The position numbers and the translations under genes were made by a program. The notes under the pieces are model-generated. The model was not told the DNA's origin. It was given only the letters and a program-made list of their open reading frames with translations, and did not search any database. Shown in pieces: positions 36,116-44,819 of a DNA stretch of 64,000 nucleotides. This DNA is from Chelativorans salis. Lineage in GTDB: Bacteria; Pseudomonadota; Alphaproteobacteria; Rhizobiales; Rhizobiaceae. The stretch covers positions 62,001 through 126,000 of the forward strand of contig NZ_JAOCZP010000002.1 in assembly GCF_025336525.1 (NCBI RefSeq), written 5' to 3'. Numbering within the stretch: position 1 is the first letter of the stretch; every line of letters begins with the position of its first letter.

Positions 36116-38527
36116 TTAGGCGGCGCCTTGCCTCAAGAGATGCAACTCATGCTTTTGATGAGTGGCTGCGATGCCAGTCTGGCTCGTGTACTGCTCAAAT
36201 TCGGCGATCGGAGCTGGATGAGCGAGAAAATAACCTTGCATGGCGTCGCAGCCCTCCTGCCGTAAGAAGCTCAGTTCACCTTCCGTTTCTACACCTTCCG
36301 CCAGCACCGGCAGCCGCAGGCCACGCGCAAGCCCGAAAACCGCACGCATTATGGCTGCTGCTTCCTCGTTGGTATGCACGGACCGAATGAAGGATCGGTC
36401 CACCTTGATCTTATCGAAGGGGAAGGCGCGCAGGTTGGTGAGCGACGAATAGCCGGTCCCGAAGTCATCCATCGCTATACGCACGCCGAGAGCTTTCAGC
36501 TTGCCCAATGCCTCTAGCGCACGCCCGACATCCTTGATGAGTGTCGACTCTGTGATCTCCAACTCAAGTCGAGATGGCTCAAGGCCGGTTTCTCGCAATA
36601 TCTCATCGACCAGTTCCGGCAGATTGCCGCTGTGAAGCTGCATGACAGAGACGTTGACGGCGATCGCCAGCGGCCTTTCCCAGCGCACAGCTTCGGCGCA
36701 GGCGGTACGCAATACCCATTCGCCGATCTGTAGAATCGCACCGCATTCCTCCGCCATCGGAATGAATTCCGCTGGGGGAATATGACCCCTGGTGGCGTGA
36801 TTCCAGCGAAGCAGCGCCTCGAATCCGAATACCTGACTTGACTGCAGATCCGCCTGTGGCTGATAGGCCACGCTGAGTTCATCGCGCATGATCGCATGGC
36901 GAATGTCATGCTCGAGCTGACGACGGTTGCGCAGGCAGGCGCCCATGGACGGTTCGAAGAAGCGAAACACACCTCGGCCGTCCGACTTGGCTTCGTAAAG
37001 GGCGGCATCCGCATAGTTGAGGAGCGTTTTGCCGTCCGCGGCGTCGTTCGGAAAAACCGCAATGCCGATACTGGTCGCGACCGTGGCGCCTGACGGCAGG
37101 CCCTCGCCATCACCATCGAACGCGTCCAGAATAGCTTCGGCGGTAAGCGCCGCGTACTCGGGGCTTGGGAGCCCGGGAGCAATCAAGGCGAACTCGTCGC
37201 CGCCCAGACGCGCAACCATCTGGCCGGGCCGGAGGACACCTTTGATTTTTCCGGCCACGAATTGGAGCACGGCATCGCCGGTCAGGTGACCGAAGAGATC
37301 GTTGATTTCCTTGAAGCGGTCGAGATCGAGAAGCAGCACCGCTACGCATTTGCCGGTGCCGCGATTGGACGCAAGTTCGTCCTCCAGCTTCTTGTTGAAA
37401 CTGGTGCGGTTCGGCAAGGCCGTTAGAGGATCATGGTGAGCAAGGAAATAAATTTCCTCCTCGGCCCTTTTCCGCTCGCGAATGTCTCGAACCGCGAGGA
37501 CCTGATGCGGCTTCCCGGAATAGATGATGTCGTGCCGAATGAGTTCCACCGGGATCGAATTGCCGTCCGTGACACGAAGCGGCGCCTCCAGAGGTGCGTG
37601 TATCGTGCTGGACAGTTTATCGAGGGTGAAGGTGGGAAAGAAGGCCTCGAGCGACTTTCCGACCGTCTCCGAGCCATCGGGGCAGGCGAGCGACGTGAAG
37701 CTGTGGTTGGCCTCCACGATTTGCATGTTGTCGCAGACGACGAGCCCCTCGACGGCGGCGTTAGCAAGCTCGCGCATGCGCGCCGCTTCGCCGGAGCTGC
37801 GGCGGTCCCGCAGGTCCAGCGCAAGGCCGGCGGCCGTCATGACGATGATGCCGATCGACACGATTGCGATCCCGACCGCCATCCAGCCTGCCGGCAGCGC
37901 CAGTTTCGAGACAGCGACGCTCGGGTCGGGGACGATAGCGGCCGCGGCCATGGCGGTGAAATGATGGCTGCAGATGGCGACCGTCAGCAAAGCCGCGCCG
38001 ATCACCTTCCATTTGATCGTGCTGGCGCGAAGGGCCAGTGCGAGGGCGAGGGCGCCGAAGCCGCCTCCCAGCGCGATAGAGGCGGCAACCAGCGGCGCAT
38101 CCCAGATGATTCGTCCCGCAATCTCGAAGGCGGCCATACCGGAATAATGCATGACGGCGATGCCGCCGCCGACGACCGCGCCCCCGATCCAGCGTCCATG
38201 CCGCAGGCGAGGTGAAATGGCCAAGGATAGTCCAACCCCCGTCAGCACGACTGCCGCAATGAGGGAGAGAACGGTGAGAATGACATTGTAGCCGCTTGGC
38301 ACGGCGGGCTGGAAAGCCAGCATCGCGATGAAGTGCGTCGCCCAAATGCCGAAGCCAGTGGCAATTGCCGCGACCGCTAGCCAGATTCGACGCATCGTCG
38401 ACGAGCTGTTGCCGGCGTGGTGCAGGAGATTGATGGCCGTGAACGATGCCAGAAGGCAAACAAACGCGGCCAGCAGAACCAGACGCAGATCGTGCTGCGT
38501 CGCGATGCAGCTGTAGACCTTCAGCAT
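36116..38527 (-). CDS. MHYT-PAS-GGDEF-EAL cyclic-di-GMP protein
   Basis: An 803-residue membrane protein that may make and break cyclic di-GMP. Seven or so helices at the N-terminus carry three MHYT-type motifs (ATHFIAML, AVMHYSGMAAF, CSHHFTAMA), thought to bind copper or sense gases. A PAS domain follows (residues about 250-370), then GGDEF with an intact RLGGDEFALIAPG and EAL with FGFEALLRWNHATRG and DDFGTGYSSLTNLR, so both activities look intact. It is one of two GGDEF-EAL proteins flanking the Tad pilus genes. It points left and does not overlap neighbours. Confidence 0.9.
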   Translation of the reverse strand: MLKVYSCIATQHDLRLVLLAAFVCLLASFTAINLLHHAGNSSSTMRRIWLAVAAIATGFGIWATHFIAMLAFQPAVPSGYNVILTVLSLIAAVVLTGVGLSLAISPRLRHGRWIGGAVVGGGIAVMHYSGMAAFEIAGRIIWDAPLVAASIALGGGFGALALALALRASTIKWKVIGAALLTVAICSHHFTAMAAAAIVPDPSVAVSKLALPAGWMAVGIAIVSIGIIVMTAAGLALDLRDRRSSGEAARMRELANAAVEGLVVCDNMQIVEANHSFTSLACPDGSETVGKSLEAFFPTFTLDKLSSTIHAPLEAPLRVTDGNSIPVELIRHDIIYSGKPHQVLAVRDIRERKRAEEEIYFLAHHDPLTALPNRTSFNKKLEDELASNRGTGKCVAVLLLDLDRFKEINDLFGHLTGDAVLQFVAGKIKGVLRPGQMVARLGGDEFALIAPGLPSPEYAALTAEAILDAFDGDGEGLPSGATVATSIGIAVFPNDAADGKTLLNYADAALYEAKSDGRGVFRFFEPSMGACLRNRRQLEHDIRHAIMRDELSVAYQPQADLQSSQVFGFEALLRWNHATRGHIPPAEFIPMAEECGAILQIGEWVLRTACAEAVRWERPLAIAVNVSVMQLHSGNLPELVDEILRETGLEPSRLELEITESTLIKDVGRALEALGKLKALGVRIAMDDFGTGYSSLTNLRAFPFDKIKVDRSFIRSVHTNEEAAAIMRAVFGLARGLRLPVLAEGVETEGELSFLRQEGCDAMQGYFLAHPAPIAEFEQYTSQTGIAATHQKHELHLLRQGAA

Positions 38528-38901
38528 AGACTATCCATTGATAACTGCCGCCCCCATATAATCCCTAGAGAACGTTCGATTCGAAGCCATAAGGAAACGT
38601 TACATGGAACCGATGCAGACATTGCTCTGCTCCAGGAGCGCGACCCTTGGCTTCCGCCGCACTCACGGATCTGGACACGCGTGAAGAGGCGGGCTCTTTT
38701 ACCTGGCCCTTCATACTGGAAGCAGTTGTGCCGTGCCATTAAGCTTGGTGGACTAGGTCAACCGGAAATGTGGCCGGGAGAGTTCTCCTGGTACGGCGGT
38801 CATACGCACCGCTGACCTCTTGGCGATTGCGGTATTTACCATACCTCGCGAGTGGCCGAGCCGAACATGTCTGTGCGGCTGGCTTTCATGAGGACGATAG
38901 G
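38528..38901. other. Gap without a recognisable gene
   Basis: About 370 bases between divergent genes, the GGDEF-EAL protein and a lipoprotein. Frames of 60-130 codons cross it, but none has a domain or ribosome site, and they mostly overlap the neighbouring genes' coding sequence. It should hold both promoters; I see no convincing -35/-10 pair. Confidence 0.35.
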
Positions 38902-40026
38902 GTGACGCCGGCTGTACGACGCTTGTGCGGATTGCTTGTGGCGGTGCTCACATGCATGGTCGCTGCGGGCTGCCAATCCTCCACGGATGCGCTTGGCGTC
39001 GGCAGCGGGGAGGCCGCGCGGGGCCCATCGGTGGAGACCGTCGGCGACGGCTCCGCGGTGATCGCCTTGTTGCTGCCGCGCTCGGCAAAGGATGCCGCCG
39101 ACTATCGCGACGGGGCGGCGCTGGCGGTGGAGGATCTTGGCGGGGAGCGGATCAGCCTGACCATCTATGACACGGGCCGTGCCGGAGAGGCAGCGGCTGC
39201 CCGTGCGGCGGAGGCCGCCTCGCAAGGGGCACGGCTCGTCATCGGGCCGGTCTCCGCTACGGAGGCCGAGGCGGTGGCCGCGATTTCTCCGGACAAACGG
39301 CCTCCGGTGCTGTCGCTGGCGACGAATGCTGTGCCGGCCGCGCCGGATCTCTTCACCTTCGCCTCGGACGAAGTGGACAGTGCGCTGGATGTGGCCGCCT
39401 ATGCGGCGGCCACGGGAGAAAAGAACATCCTCGCGGTCGTGCCGCCGCGTCCGCCTGCACGGTCTCTGGAGCGGCTGAGGAAGGGCATCGGTCAGCGGGG
39501 CGGCGCGCTTGTCGATGTGGTGGAGTATGCCGGCGGCAGGATTGAGGTTTCAAAGTCCGATATCGGAAAGGCCGATGCGGTGCTCATCCTCGCCGACGCT
39601 GCGCCGGCGGCTGCCGTTGCCGCCCTGCGCGCCACGGGCGGGCTTGCGCTGGATGCCCTGACCCTGGGCACCTCCGCCTGGACCAGGGAAGACCATGCCG
39701 CACCCGTGCTGGACGAGGCGCTGCTTGCCCTTCCGGACCAAGCGAGCCTGAAGCTCGTCGCCGACCGTTTCCGGGAGGCCCATCGGCGGCCGCTGTCGAT
39801 GCAGGCGGCCTATGCCTACGACGCAACGGCGATCGCTGCCGGCATCGTGCGCGCGAAGGGCGCGGAGGCGCTTTCGGCGGCCACTCTGCGGGCCGATCCC
39901 GGGTTCCGAGGTGCAACCGGCACCTTCCGCTTCAATGCGGATGGATCCGTGGAGAGACTTTTTTCGATCTACCGCCTCTCCGGCGGCAAGCCGATACTGC
40001 AGGATCCCGCGCCCGAAAGCTTCTGA
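38902..40026 (+). CDS. LpoA/penicillin-binding-protein-activator-like lipoprotein
   Basis: A 374-residue lipoprotein with a type-1 periplasmic-binding fold. The lipobox is in VAVLTCMVAAGCQSS. The mature part opens VIALLLPRSAKDAADYRDGA and has a second lobe with GARLVIGPVSATEAEAVAA and PVLSLATNA. This matches proteins annotated as penicillin-binding-protein activators or receptor-family lipoproteins in Hyphomicrobiales. The GTG at 38902 is the start that leaves the signal sequence at the N-terminus; the longer frame from 38770 has no signal. It is the first rightward gene before the Tad region; a direct pilus role is not shown. Confidence 0.75.
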   Translation: MTPAVRRLCGLLVAVLTCMVAAGCQSSTDALGVGSGEAARGPSVETVGDGSAVIALLLPRSAKDAADYRDGAALAVEDLGGERISLTIYDTGRAGEAAAARAAEAASQGARLVIGPVSATEAEAVAAISPDKRPPVLSLATNAVPAAPDLFTFASDEVDSALDVAAYAAATGEKNILAVVPPRPPARSLERLRKGIGQRGGALVDVVEYAGGRIEVSKSDIGKADAVLILADAAPAAAVAALRATGGLALDALTLGTSAWTREDHAAPVLDEALLALPDQASLKLVADRFREAHRRPLSMQAAYAYDATAIAAGIVRAKGAEALSAATLRADPGFRGATGTFRFNADGSVERLFSIYRLSGGKPILQDPAPESF

Positions 40027-40140
40027 GGATCCTTTCCTGTGATAGCAATCGAGGCTGGGAGGGCAGGGCGTCTTGCGGTGAAGGGCATCTCCCGCAGCAG
40101 AAGTGTTCCGGACATATCCGGCCGTCTGTCCGCGCCGGCG

Positions 40141-40359
40141 TCAATCCGTGCGCACCGCTGACACACGCTCGAGGCATGGCTCGGGGATGGCGGGCCAGAT
40201 GGCTTCCTCGCATGCGCGCCTCTGCTCGGTCTCGGCGCGGATCACCGGAGCGGCCTCGATCCTCTGCTGCAGTGCGCCGATTTCCCTTGCCAGGAGAGAG
40301 GCTTGCATCGCAAGCACGATGAGAACCGGAATCTGCAGGCCGAGGAAGATGTTCTTCAT
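40141..40359 (-). CDS. Small membrane-anchored protein
   Basis: A 72-residue open frame whose ATG at 40359 has AGAGGAAA just upstream. It has one N-terminal hydrophobic helix (IFLGLQIPVLIVLAMQASLL) and a charged tail with two cysteines (RACEEAIWPAIPEPCLERV) that could pair outside the membrane. No family is recognised. It lies between the lipoprotein and TadD-like genes on the opposite strand. Confidence 0.5.
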   Translation of the reverse strand: MKNIFLGLQIPVLIVLAMQASLLAREIGALQQRIEAAPVIRAETEQRRACEEAIWPAIPEPCLERVSAVRTD

Positions 40360-40509
40360 GATTTCCTCTTGCGCGCGGAGGCTTCACATTATTGCTTATC
40401 GGTAACACTCGTTTCAGGATTTTCGGGGATTATCAGAAAACCCCTTGGCTTCGATAATGATACGCCTGTATTGTGCCTGAATTGGGGGAACTAAAAAAGT
40501 GAGTGCCAG

Positions 40510-41025
40510 TTGCGCCATCTTTGCCGGAGTCTAGCTGTCCTTCTTCTAGGTAGCGCGTTTTTGGCTGCGTGCCAGTCCACCGATCTAGCGGATATGTCCT
40601 CGTTCGGCGACAGTGCCGCATCCATAAAGGACCTTCCGGACGTCTCCTACTATAAGAATGATGAACTGCTTGCCCAGGGCAATGTGCAGTTCAAGGAGAA
40701 GAACTACGGCAAGGCCTACGCACTGTACAAGCGCGCGGTGGAAGTCTTCCCGAACGACCCGGCGGCGTGGTTGGGTTTTGCTGCCTCGGCAGACCAGCTC
40801 GGCCGGTTCGACACGGCGGACACGGCCTACCGCAAGCTTGCCCCGATGATCGGGAACCGGCCGGAATACTACAACAATGTCGGCTACTCCTATCTTCTGC
40901 GCGGCAATCTTTTGCAGGCGCGGCGTAATTTCCTGAAGGCCTACGAGCTGGACCCCACAAACATCACGACGGCGAACAATCTCGAGCTTCTGTCGAATAG
41001 CGCGTCCCTCGCCCAGCGGGGCTGA
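40510..41025 (+). CDS. TadD-like TPR lipoprotein
   Basis: A 171-residue lipoprotein with signal and lipobox SLAVLLLGSAFLAACQS, then tetratricopeptide repeats (NYGKAYALYKRAVEVFPNDP, YYNNVGYSYLLRGNLLQARR). TadD and the like support assembly of the Tad secretin and pilus. The only in-frame start is a TTG at 40510, since a stop lies 18 bases upstream; an in-frame ATG would lose the signal. Location upstream of the pilus genes supports the role. It is followed 86 bases on by a coiled-coil membrane protein. Confidence 0.8.
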   Translation: MRHLCRSLAVLLLGSAFLAACQSTDLADMSSFGDSAASIKDLPDVSYYKNDELLAQGNVQFKEKNYGKAYALYKRAVEVFPNDPAAWLGFAASADQLGRFDTADTAYRKLAPMIGNRPEYYNNVGYSYLLRGNLLQARRNFLKAYELDPTNITTANNLELLSNSASLAQRG

Positions 41026-41111
41026 TGGCGCCGCATGCTTCCGGCCGAAGGCGCCGTGTGCTAATTTGACGTCTCCGGCACCGCGCCGGAGACATGCGCA
41101 AGGAGCCATCG

Positions 41112-41687
41112 GTGCGTGCCTTCCTTGATAGCAGGCTCTCCCCCCCGGACGAGGCGGGCCGGCCGCACGCCGGCGGGGAAGCGCAGCGTGCCGCCGCGCG
41201 CGGCGGCATCGTCTTCAGCCTGATATCGCTGGCGCTGGCCGTGCTCATGGCGGTGACCCTCTACTACATCCTGCAGTCGGTGCGCGAGCTTTCGGCGCTT
41301 GAATCCCGGCTCTCCGAGCTCAACCAGTTCGAGAGACGGCTGTCGGGGAAGATCGACAAGGTCAATGAAGGCGTGCAGGCACAGATCGACCGCCTTGCTT
41401 CCAATGTGTCGGGGCTTTCGGGGGAGGTCGGCCGGCTGCAGGTGGAGGTACAGGAGGTGCGGCGCAAGCTGCAGGCCCTGACCGAGGAGCTCGAAAACGG
41501 TGCGGCCTTCTCGTCTGTCGTGCTGCCCGAGGCAGAGGACGAGCCCTCGCGCAGTACGACTATCTCCGCCCCGCCGCCTCCACGCGCCGAGGACCGCTCA
41601 GCCGCCTCCTCCCGACCGGGCGGCTCTTGGCGCTTCGAGCGCATCGAAACACCTGACGGCAAGGTTACGTATTCGAGGGTGCGGTAG
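41112..41687 (+). CDS. Membrane protein with coiled coil, unknown function
   Basis: About 191 residues from a GTG at 41112 that sits six bases after AAGGAG; an ATG at 41094 is an alternative adding six residues. A short cytoplasmic tail leads to one membrane helix (IVFSLISLALAVLMAVTLYY), then a long coiled coil (SRLSELNQFERRLSGKIDKV, SGLSGEVGRLQVEVQEV), then a proline-rich, disordered end with a final GSWRFERIETPDGKVTYSRV motif. No known domain. Coexpression with pilus genes is a guess from position. Confidence 0.7.
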   Translation: MRAFLDSRLSPPDEAGRPHAGGEAQRAAARGGIVFSLISLALAVLMAVTLYYILQSVRELSALESRLSELNQFERRLSGKIDKVNEGVQAQIDRLASNVSGLSGEVGRLQVEVQEVRRKLQALTEELENGAAFSSVVLPEAEDEPSRSTTISAPPPPRAEDRSAASSRPGGSWRFERIETPDGKVTYSRVR

Positions 41688-41840
41688 GGCTGTAGGGAAC
41701 CTCCTGGCTCGGCGCCGACCACTTTCTTGCAAACTCTCCTTTGGAAATCGCATGAGAGGGGCAGGGGCCAGCTCCCGCGCACTCTTACCCATTCTTTACC
41801 CCTCACGGCGGATGATCCTTCTGCGAACGGGGATCGAATC

Positions 41841-42404
41841 ATGATCGGGCGGGTGGTGAAGTTTCTTGAGGTGGCGCCGGTGGCTGTGTTTGCGCTGGCG
41901 GCGGCGTTTGTGGCGAGCAGCATGGCGCTCGCCCTCCGGCCGGCGGAGCCTGCCGCCTGGCAAGCCTTCATGACGCTGCTGCCCGTCATGCGCGAACCGG
42001 TCTATCTCATCACCGGGCTTGCCGGCGCGAGCCATGGCGGCGCGCTCCTGCTCTTTGCCGCGGTGGCACTCGCCGGATGCCTGCTCCTGATGTCCGCGGC
42101 GAGGCTGACGCATCTTCGCTTCTTCTATTCCCACGGAGCTTTTCTGGCGCTTCTCTACGCCATGGGGCAGGCCAGGGTCTTCCAGGCGGGTTCGGAGGCT
42201 GTGGCTTATGGCGAGGCCTCGCTTCTCGACTGGTCGCTCGACCTTTCCAGGTTCCCCGCCTACGGTGTGGTGCTGTTCGGACTGACGGCAGCGCTGTGCC
42301 TCGCGTGGCACGCGGCCATGTTGCACGACATGGCGCGCGCCCGTGCCGTCGCACGCGATACGCGGGCACGGGTGGCGGAGGCGCTGCGGCAGGTGAAGGG
42401 ATAG
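41841..42404 (+). CDS. Polytopic membrane protein of unknown function
   Basis: A 187-residue protein with about four membrane helices (VAVFALAAAFVASSMALAL, GGALLLFAAVALAGCLLLM, FYSHGAFLALLYAMGQ, GVVLFGLTAALCLAWHAAML) and a basic C-terminal tail. No domain is recognised. The ATG at 41841 matches the start of the hydrophobic region; a longer upstream frame from 41727 adds only non-specific sequence. It converges with the CpaA peptidase gene. Confidence 0.65.
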   Translation: MIGRVVKFLEVAPVAVFALAAAFVASSMALALRPAEPAAWQAFMTLLPVMREPVYLITGLAGASHGGALLLFAAVALAGCLLLMSAARLTHLRFFYSHGAFLALLYAMGQARVFQAGSEAVAYGEASLLDWSLDLSRFPAYGVVLFGLTAALCLAWHAAMLHDMARARAVARDTRARVAEALRQVKG

Positions 42405-42440
42405 GCTGCTGGCCTGCGATTTCAGGTGCCCGCGTCGAGC

Positions 42441-42968
42441 TCACCCCCCGACATACGTCCCGTACATCACCACCAGCGCGGCCCCCACGATGACCACACC
42501 GTAGGGCACCTTTCCCGTCTTACGGATCTCGTCGAGGCGCAGGACGCCGGGGACGAACTGGAGGCGCAGCGGGATGGGCAGCTTCAGGAGGAGGTAGGCC
42601 AGCACGCCGAAGACGGTCAAAAGCACGGCGAAGGGCAGAAGCAGGGTCCAGCCGACGAAGAGGCCGACGGGAAAGAGCAGCTTGGCGTCGCCCGCCCCCA
42701 TCATCCCGATCATCCACAGTGCAAAGCCGATCAGGAAGAGGAGCAGCCCGGCGGCGAGGTCGCCGTAAAGGCTGGGGCGCATGCCGTCGAGCTCTGCCAG
42801 CACATCCCCCTCCTGCGGCGTCATCCAGCGCACGAGCGCCAGCGCCGCATAGGCCGCGACAAGCGCCAGAACGACGGCGTTGGGGATCTTCCAGCGCGTG
42901 AAATCCTCATAGGCCGCATAGATCATCAGCCCGGCGGCGATGATGGCGATGGGAAGCTCGGCGCTCAT
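42441..42968 (-). CDS. cpaA: Prepilin peptidase CpaA/TadV
   Basis: A 175-residue membrane aspartyl protease that cleaves Flp pilin and the TadE-like pseudopilins. It has a first catalytic Asp in AAYEDFTRWKIPN and the second in the GAGDAK motif (MIGMMGAGDAKLLFPVGLF). Six or so hydrophobic helices surround these. It lacks the methylase part found in large PilD enzymes, as is usual for TadV. It points away from the pilin, separated by a 500-base AT-rich control region. Confidence 0.9.
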   Translation of the reverse strand: MSAELPIAIIAAGLMIYAAYEDFTRWKIPNAVVLALVAAYAALALVRWMTPQEGDVLAELDGMRPSLYGDLAAGLLLFLIGFALWMIGMMGAGDAKLLFPVGLFVGWTLLLPFAVLLTVFGVLAYLLLKLPIPLRLQFVPGVLRLDEIRKTGKVPYGVVIVGAALVVMYGTYVGG

Positions 42969-43296
42969 AAACGGACCCCCTGCAGTGCACCTGAGAAACC
43001 TGAAACGACGGCACGGACCGCCGCCCGATTCGTCTCACGCAATGCCCTCAATCTCATCTTCCACCTCATAAATTAATCACAATAAAACTCGAACACCATT
43101 TCACTATCAGACGGACAATAATTCGTCTTCCGAAGAAAATGAAACAGATTTTTACATGCGGGCCAGTATAGCATGTTATGCGGCGCGAGCCGGCGTGAAA
43201 GATGCCGAAGCTACCCCTCCAGATGCTGGGAGCAGCGGAATTCCCCGAAAAAGGCGCCTTTCGCCGCTGGCTATGCGCTTGATTATTCAGGGGATT

Positions 43297-43341
43297 CTGT
43301 CATAGAACTGTCATAAAGCTGTCAGTTTTAGTCAAGATAAG
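43297..43341 (+). promoter_or_regulatory. Pho-box array and promoter upstream of Flp pilin
   Basis: CTGTCA occurs at 43297, 43308 and 43319, exactly 11 bases apart: CTGTCAT-AGAA-CTGTCAT-AAAG-CTGTCAG. This is the PhoB-box consensus (7-base CTGTCAT repeats with 4-base AT-rich spacers) as two overlapping boxes. Ten bases after the last repeat lies GATAAG at 43336-43341, a plausible -10 at the same distance as in E. coli phoA. A second AT-rich hexamer TATACT is at 43361-43366. PhoB control of the pilin is inferred from the match. Confidence 0.7.
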
Positions 43342-43401
43342 TCTTTTTGTTTATTTACCATATACTATTTTGAACAGTCGATTTGATTGACCGGTTTACA
43401 G

Positions 43402-43416
43402 TTAAAGGGGTATTAA
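43402..43416 (+). promoter_or_regulatory. CtrA-type box TTAA-N7-TTAA before Flp pilin
   Basis: TTAA at 43402-43405 and TTAA at 43413-43416 are separated by exactly seven bases (AGGGGTA), the full CtrA consensus of alphaproteobacteria. It lies 72 bases before the pilin ATG. CtrA activates pilA in Caulobacter. If transcription starts near 43348 the site would be in the leader, so it may act on another start or repress. The surrounding AT-richness raises the chance of a random match. Confidence 0.45.
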
Positions 43417-43487
43417 TGAAGCCTGTCGGCGGAGGGGTCTCTCGCAGGCGGATTGTAAAAAACACATGTCATGTAGGGGTAAGAGTC

Positions 43488-43688
43488 ATGACCAAAATCA
43501 CCAACATCATCGGCGCATTCGCCCGCGAAGAAGACGGCATCGCGCTTTCTGAATATCTGGTGCTGCTCGGCCTTCTAGTAGGTGGCGTAATTGCAGCAGT
43601 GACCGCGGTCGGTGGTAATCTTTCGTCTGCCTGGACTAGCTGGGGCACTTGGTTCGGCACTGAACTCAGCGCGCCGGCTGGCACCTGA
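43488..43688 (+). CDS. pilA: Flp/Fap pilin
   Basis: A 66-residue Flp-type pilin, the structural subunit of the Tad pilus. It has a short leader followed by the cleavage motif REEDGIALSEYLVLLGLLVG: peptidase cuts after Gly, leaving Glu5-Tyr6 in the mature protein. The hydrophobic stretch continues GVIAAVTAVGGNL, and the tail has two tryptophan segments (SAWTSWGTWFG). The ATG at 43488 follows GTAGGGGTAAG. A terminator-like hairpin lies 25 bases past the stop, then cpaB. Predicted control by PhoB and CtrA is described at the promoter entries. Confidence 0.92.
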   Translation: MTKITNIIGAFAREEDGIALSEYLVLLGLLVGGVIAAVTAVGGNLSSAWTSWGTWFGTELSAPAGT

Positions 43689-43712
43689 TTCTGGCATCGT
43701 AGTGGATATAGA

Positions 43713-43738
43713 GGAGGCGCGCTTTCTGGCGCGCCTCC
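43713..43738 (+). terminator. 10-bp GC hairpin between pilin and cpaB
   Basis: GGAGGCGCGC at 43713-43722 pairs perfectly with 43729-43738 around TTTCTG. It is followed by AATAAC rather than a T-run. It would stop or protect most pilin messages, allowing far more pilin than assembly proteins, as expected for a pilus operon. Confidence 0.7.
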
Positions 43739-43796
43739 AATAACAAAAAATCTCGACACGCTTCTGCGTGGCGTGGGGCGCCTTGGGGGTGATCCG

Positions 43797-44771
43797 ATGC
43801 GTGGTTCAACCTTAATCAGTCTCGTCGTGTCCGCACTTTTTGCCGCGGTCGCCGTTTTCGGCGTGCGTACCTATCTCGCGGATCAGCGCAATGCGCTCCT
43901 GGGCCAGGGCGCGGCAGAGGCCGCACCGCAGCACACGATTATCGTCGCGGCCAGGGAACTGCGCTTTGGCCATCCAGTCCGTGATGAAGACCTGAAGCTG
44001 CTCCCTTGGCCCAGCAAGAATCTCCCCGAGGGTGGCTTTGCCACCAAGGAAGACCTTTTGGGCACCGGCAAGGACGCAGAAACGCGCTACGTCATGTCGG
44101 CGATCGAGAGGGACGAGCCTGTCCTGGCCGGCAAGATCACCGGTGCCGGCGGGCGCGCCACGCTTTCGGCCGCGCTTTCGGAGGGCATGAAGGCCGTCTC
44201 CATCCGCGTCAACGACGTCTTGGGCGTGGCCGGCTTCGTGCTGCCGGGCGACCGCGTCGACGTGCTTCTCACGCGGAATATGCGCCAGAACGACAGCGAG
44301 CAGACCTATGTGGACGTGCTCCTGCAGGGCGTGAAGGTGCTCGCTATCGACCAGGTGGCCGACGACCGCAAGGACCAGCCCTCCGTCTCCAAGACCGTCA
44401 CCTTCGAGGTGACGACGGGCGAGGCGCAGATGCTAACGCTCGCCGCCAATGTCGGCACGCTGTCGCTGACGCTGCGCAACGTGGCGTCCGCCGGCGTCGA
44501 GCAGACGCGGCCCATTACGCTTGCCGATCTCGGCGGCGGCCCGATGTCGCAGACACTGAAGAATGAGATGTCGCAAGAAGAAAAGGACCGCCTCGGCACG
44601 CTAGAGCGCATGGTGACCGAGATGCTCAACAGGAAACCCGAGCAGGTGGTCGTGGAAAAGGAAGTTGTTGTGGAAAAACAGGTCCCCGTTCTGCCGCCGG
44701 CCCCCGATTTCGTGGTTGTGGGGGTGACAAGGAACGATGGACGGAAAGAATACAGATTCGAAACGCAATAA
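43797..44771 (+). CDS. cpaB: Flp pilus assembly protein CpaB/RcpC
   Basis: A 324-residue protein with one N-terminal helix (STLISLVVSALFAAVAVFGV), then a SAF-like domain (AARELRFGHPVRDEDLKLLP), and a region GVAGFVLPGDRVDVLLTRNM typical of CpaB. It sits at the periplasmic base of the secretin and helps pilus stability. A late charged segment EQVVVEKEVVVEKQVPVLPP precedes the end. The ATG at 43797 has GGGGGTGAT upstream; a GTG at 43773 is less likely. It is followed by the secretin gene after 48 bases. Confidence 0.88.
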   Translation: MRGSTLISLVVSALFAAVAVFGVRTYLADQRNALLGQGAAEAAPQHTIIVAARELRFGHPVRDEDLKLLPWPSKNLPEGGFATKEDLLGTGKDAETRYVMSAIERDEPVLAGKITGAGGRATLSAALSEGMKAVSIRVNDVLGVAGFVLPGDRVDVLLTRNMRQNDSEQTYVDVLLQGVKVLAIDQVADDRKDQPSVSKTVTFEVTTGEAQMLTLAANVGTLSLTLRNVASAGVEQTRPITLADLGGGPMSQTLKNEMSQEEKDRLGTLERMVTEMLNRKPEQVVVEKEVVVEKQVPVLPPAPDFVVVGVTRNDGRKEYRFETQ

Positions 44772-44819
44772 ATCAGCAACTTCTTTGCGCGACCATGAAG
44801 CTTTCGAGGGGCGGTTCAA

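Noticed and set aside
35969-36265. A 98-codon frame overlapping the end of the GGDEF-EAL gene
   Set aside because: Most of its length is antisense to the EAL coding sequence; there is no supporting motif.
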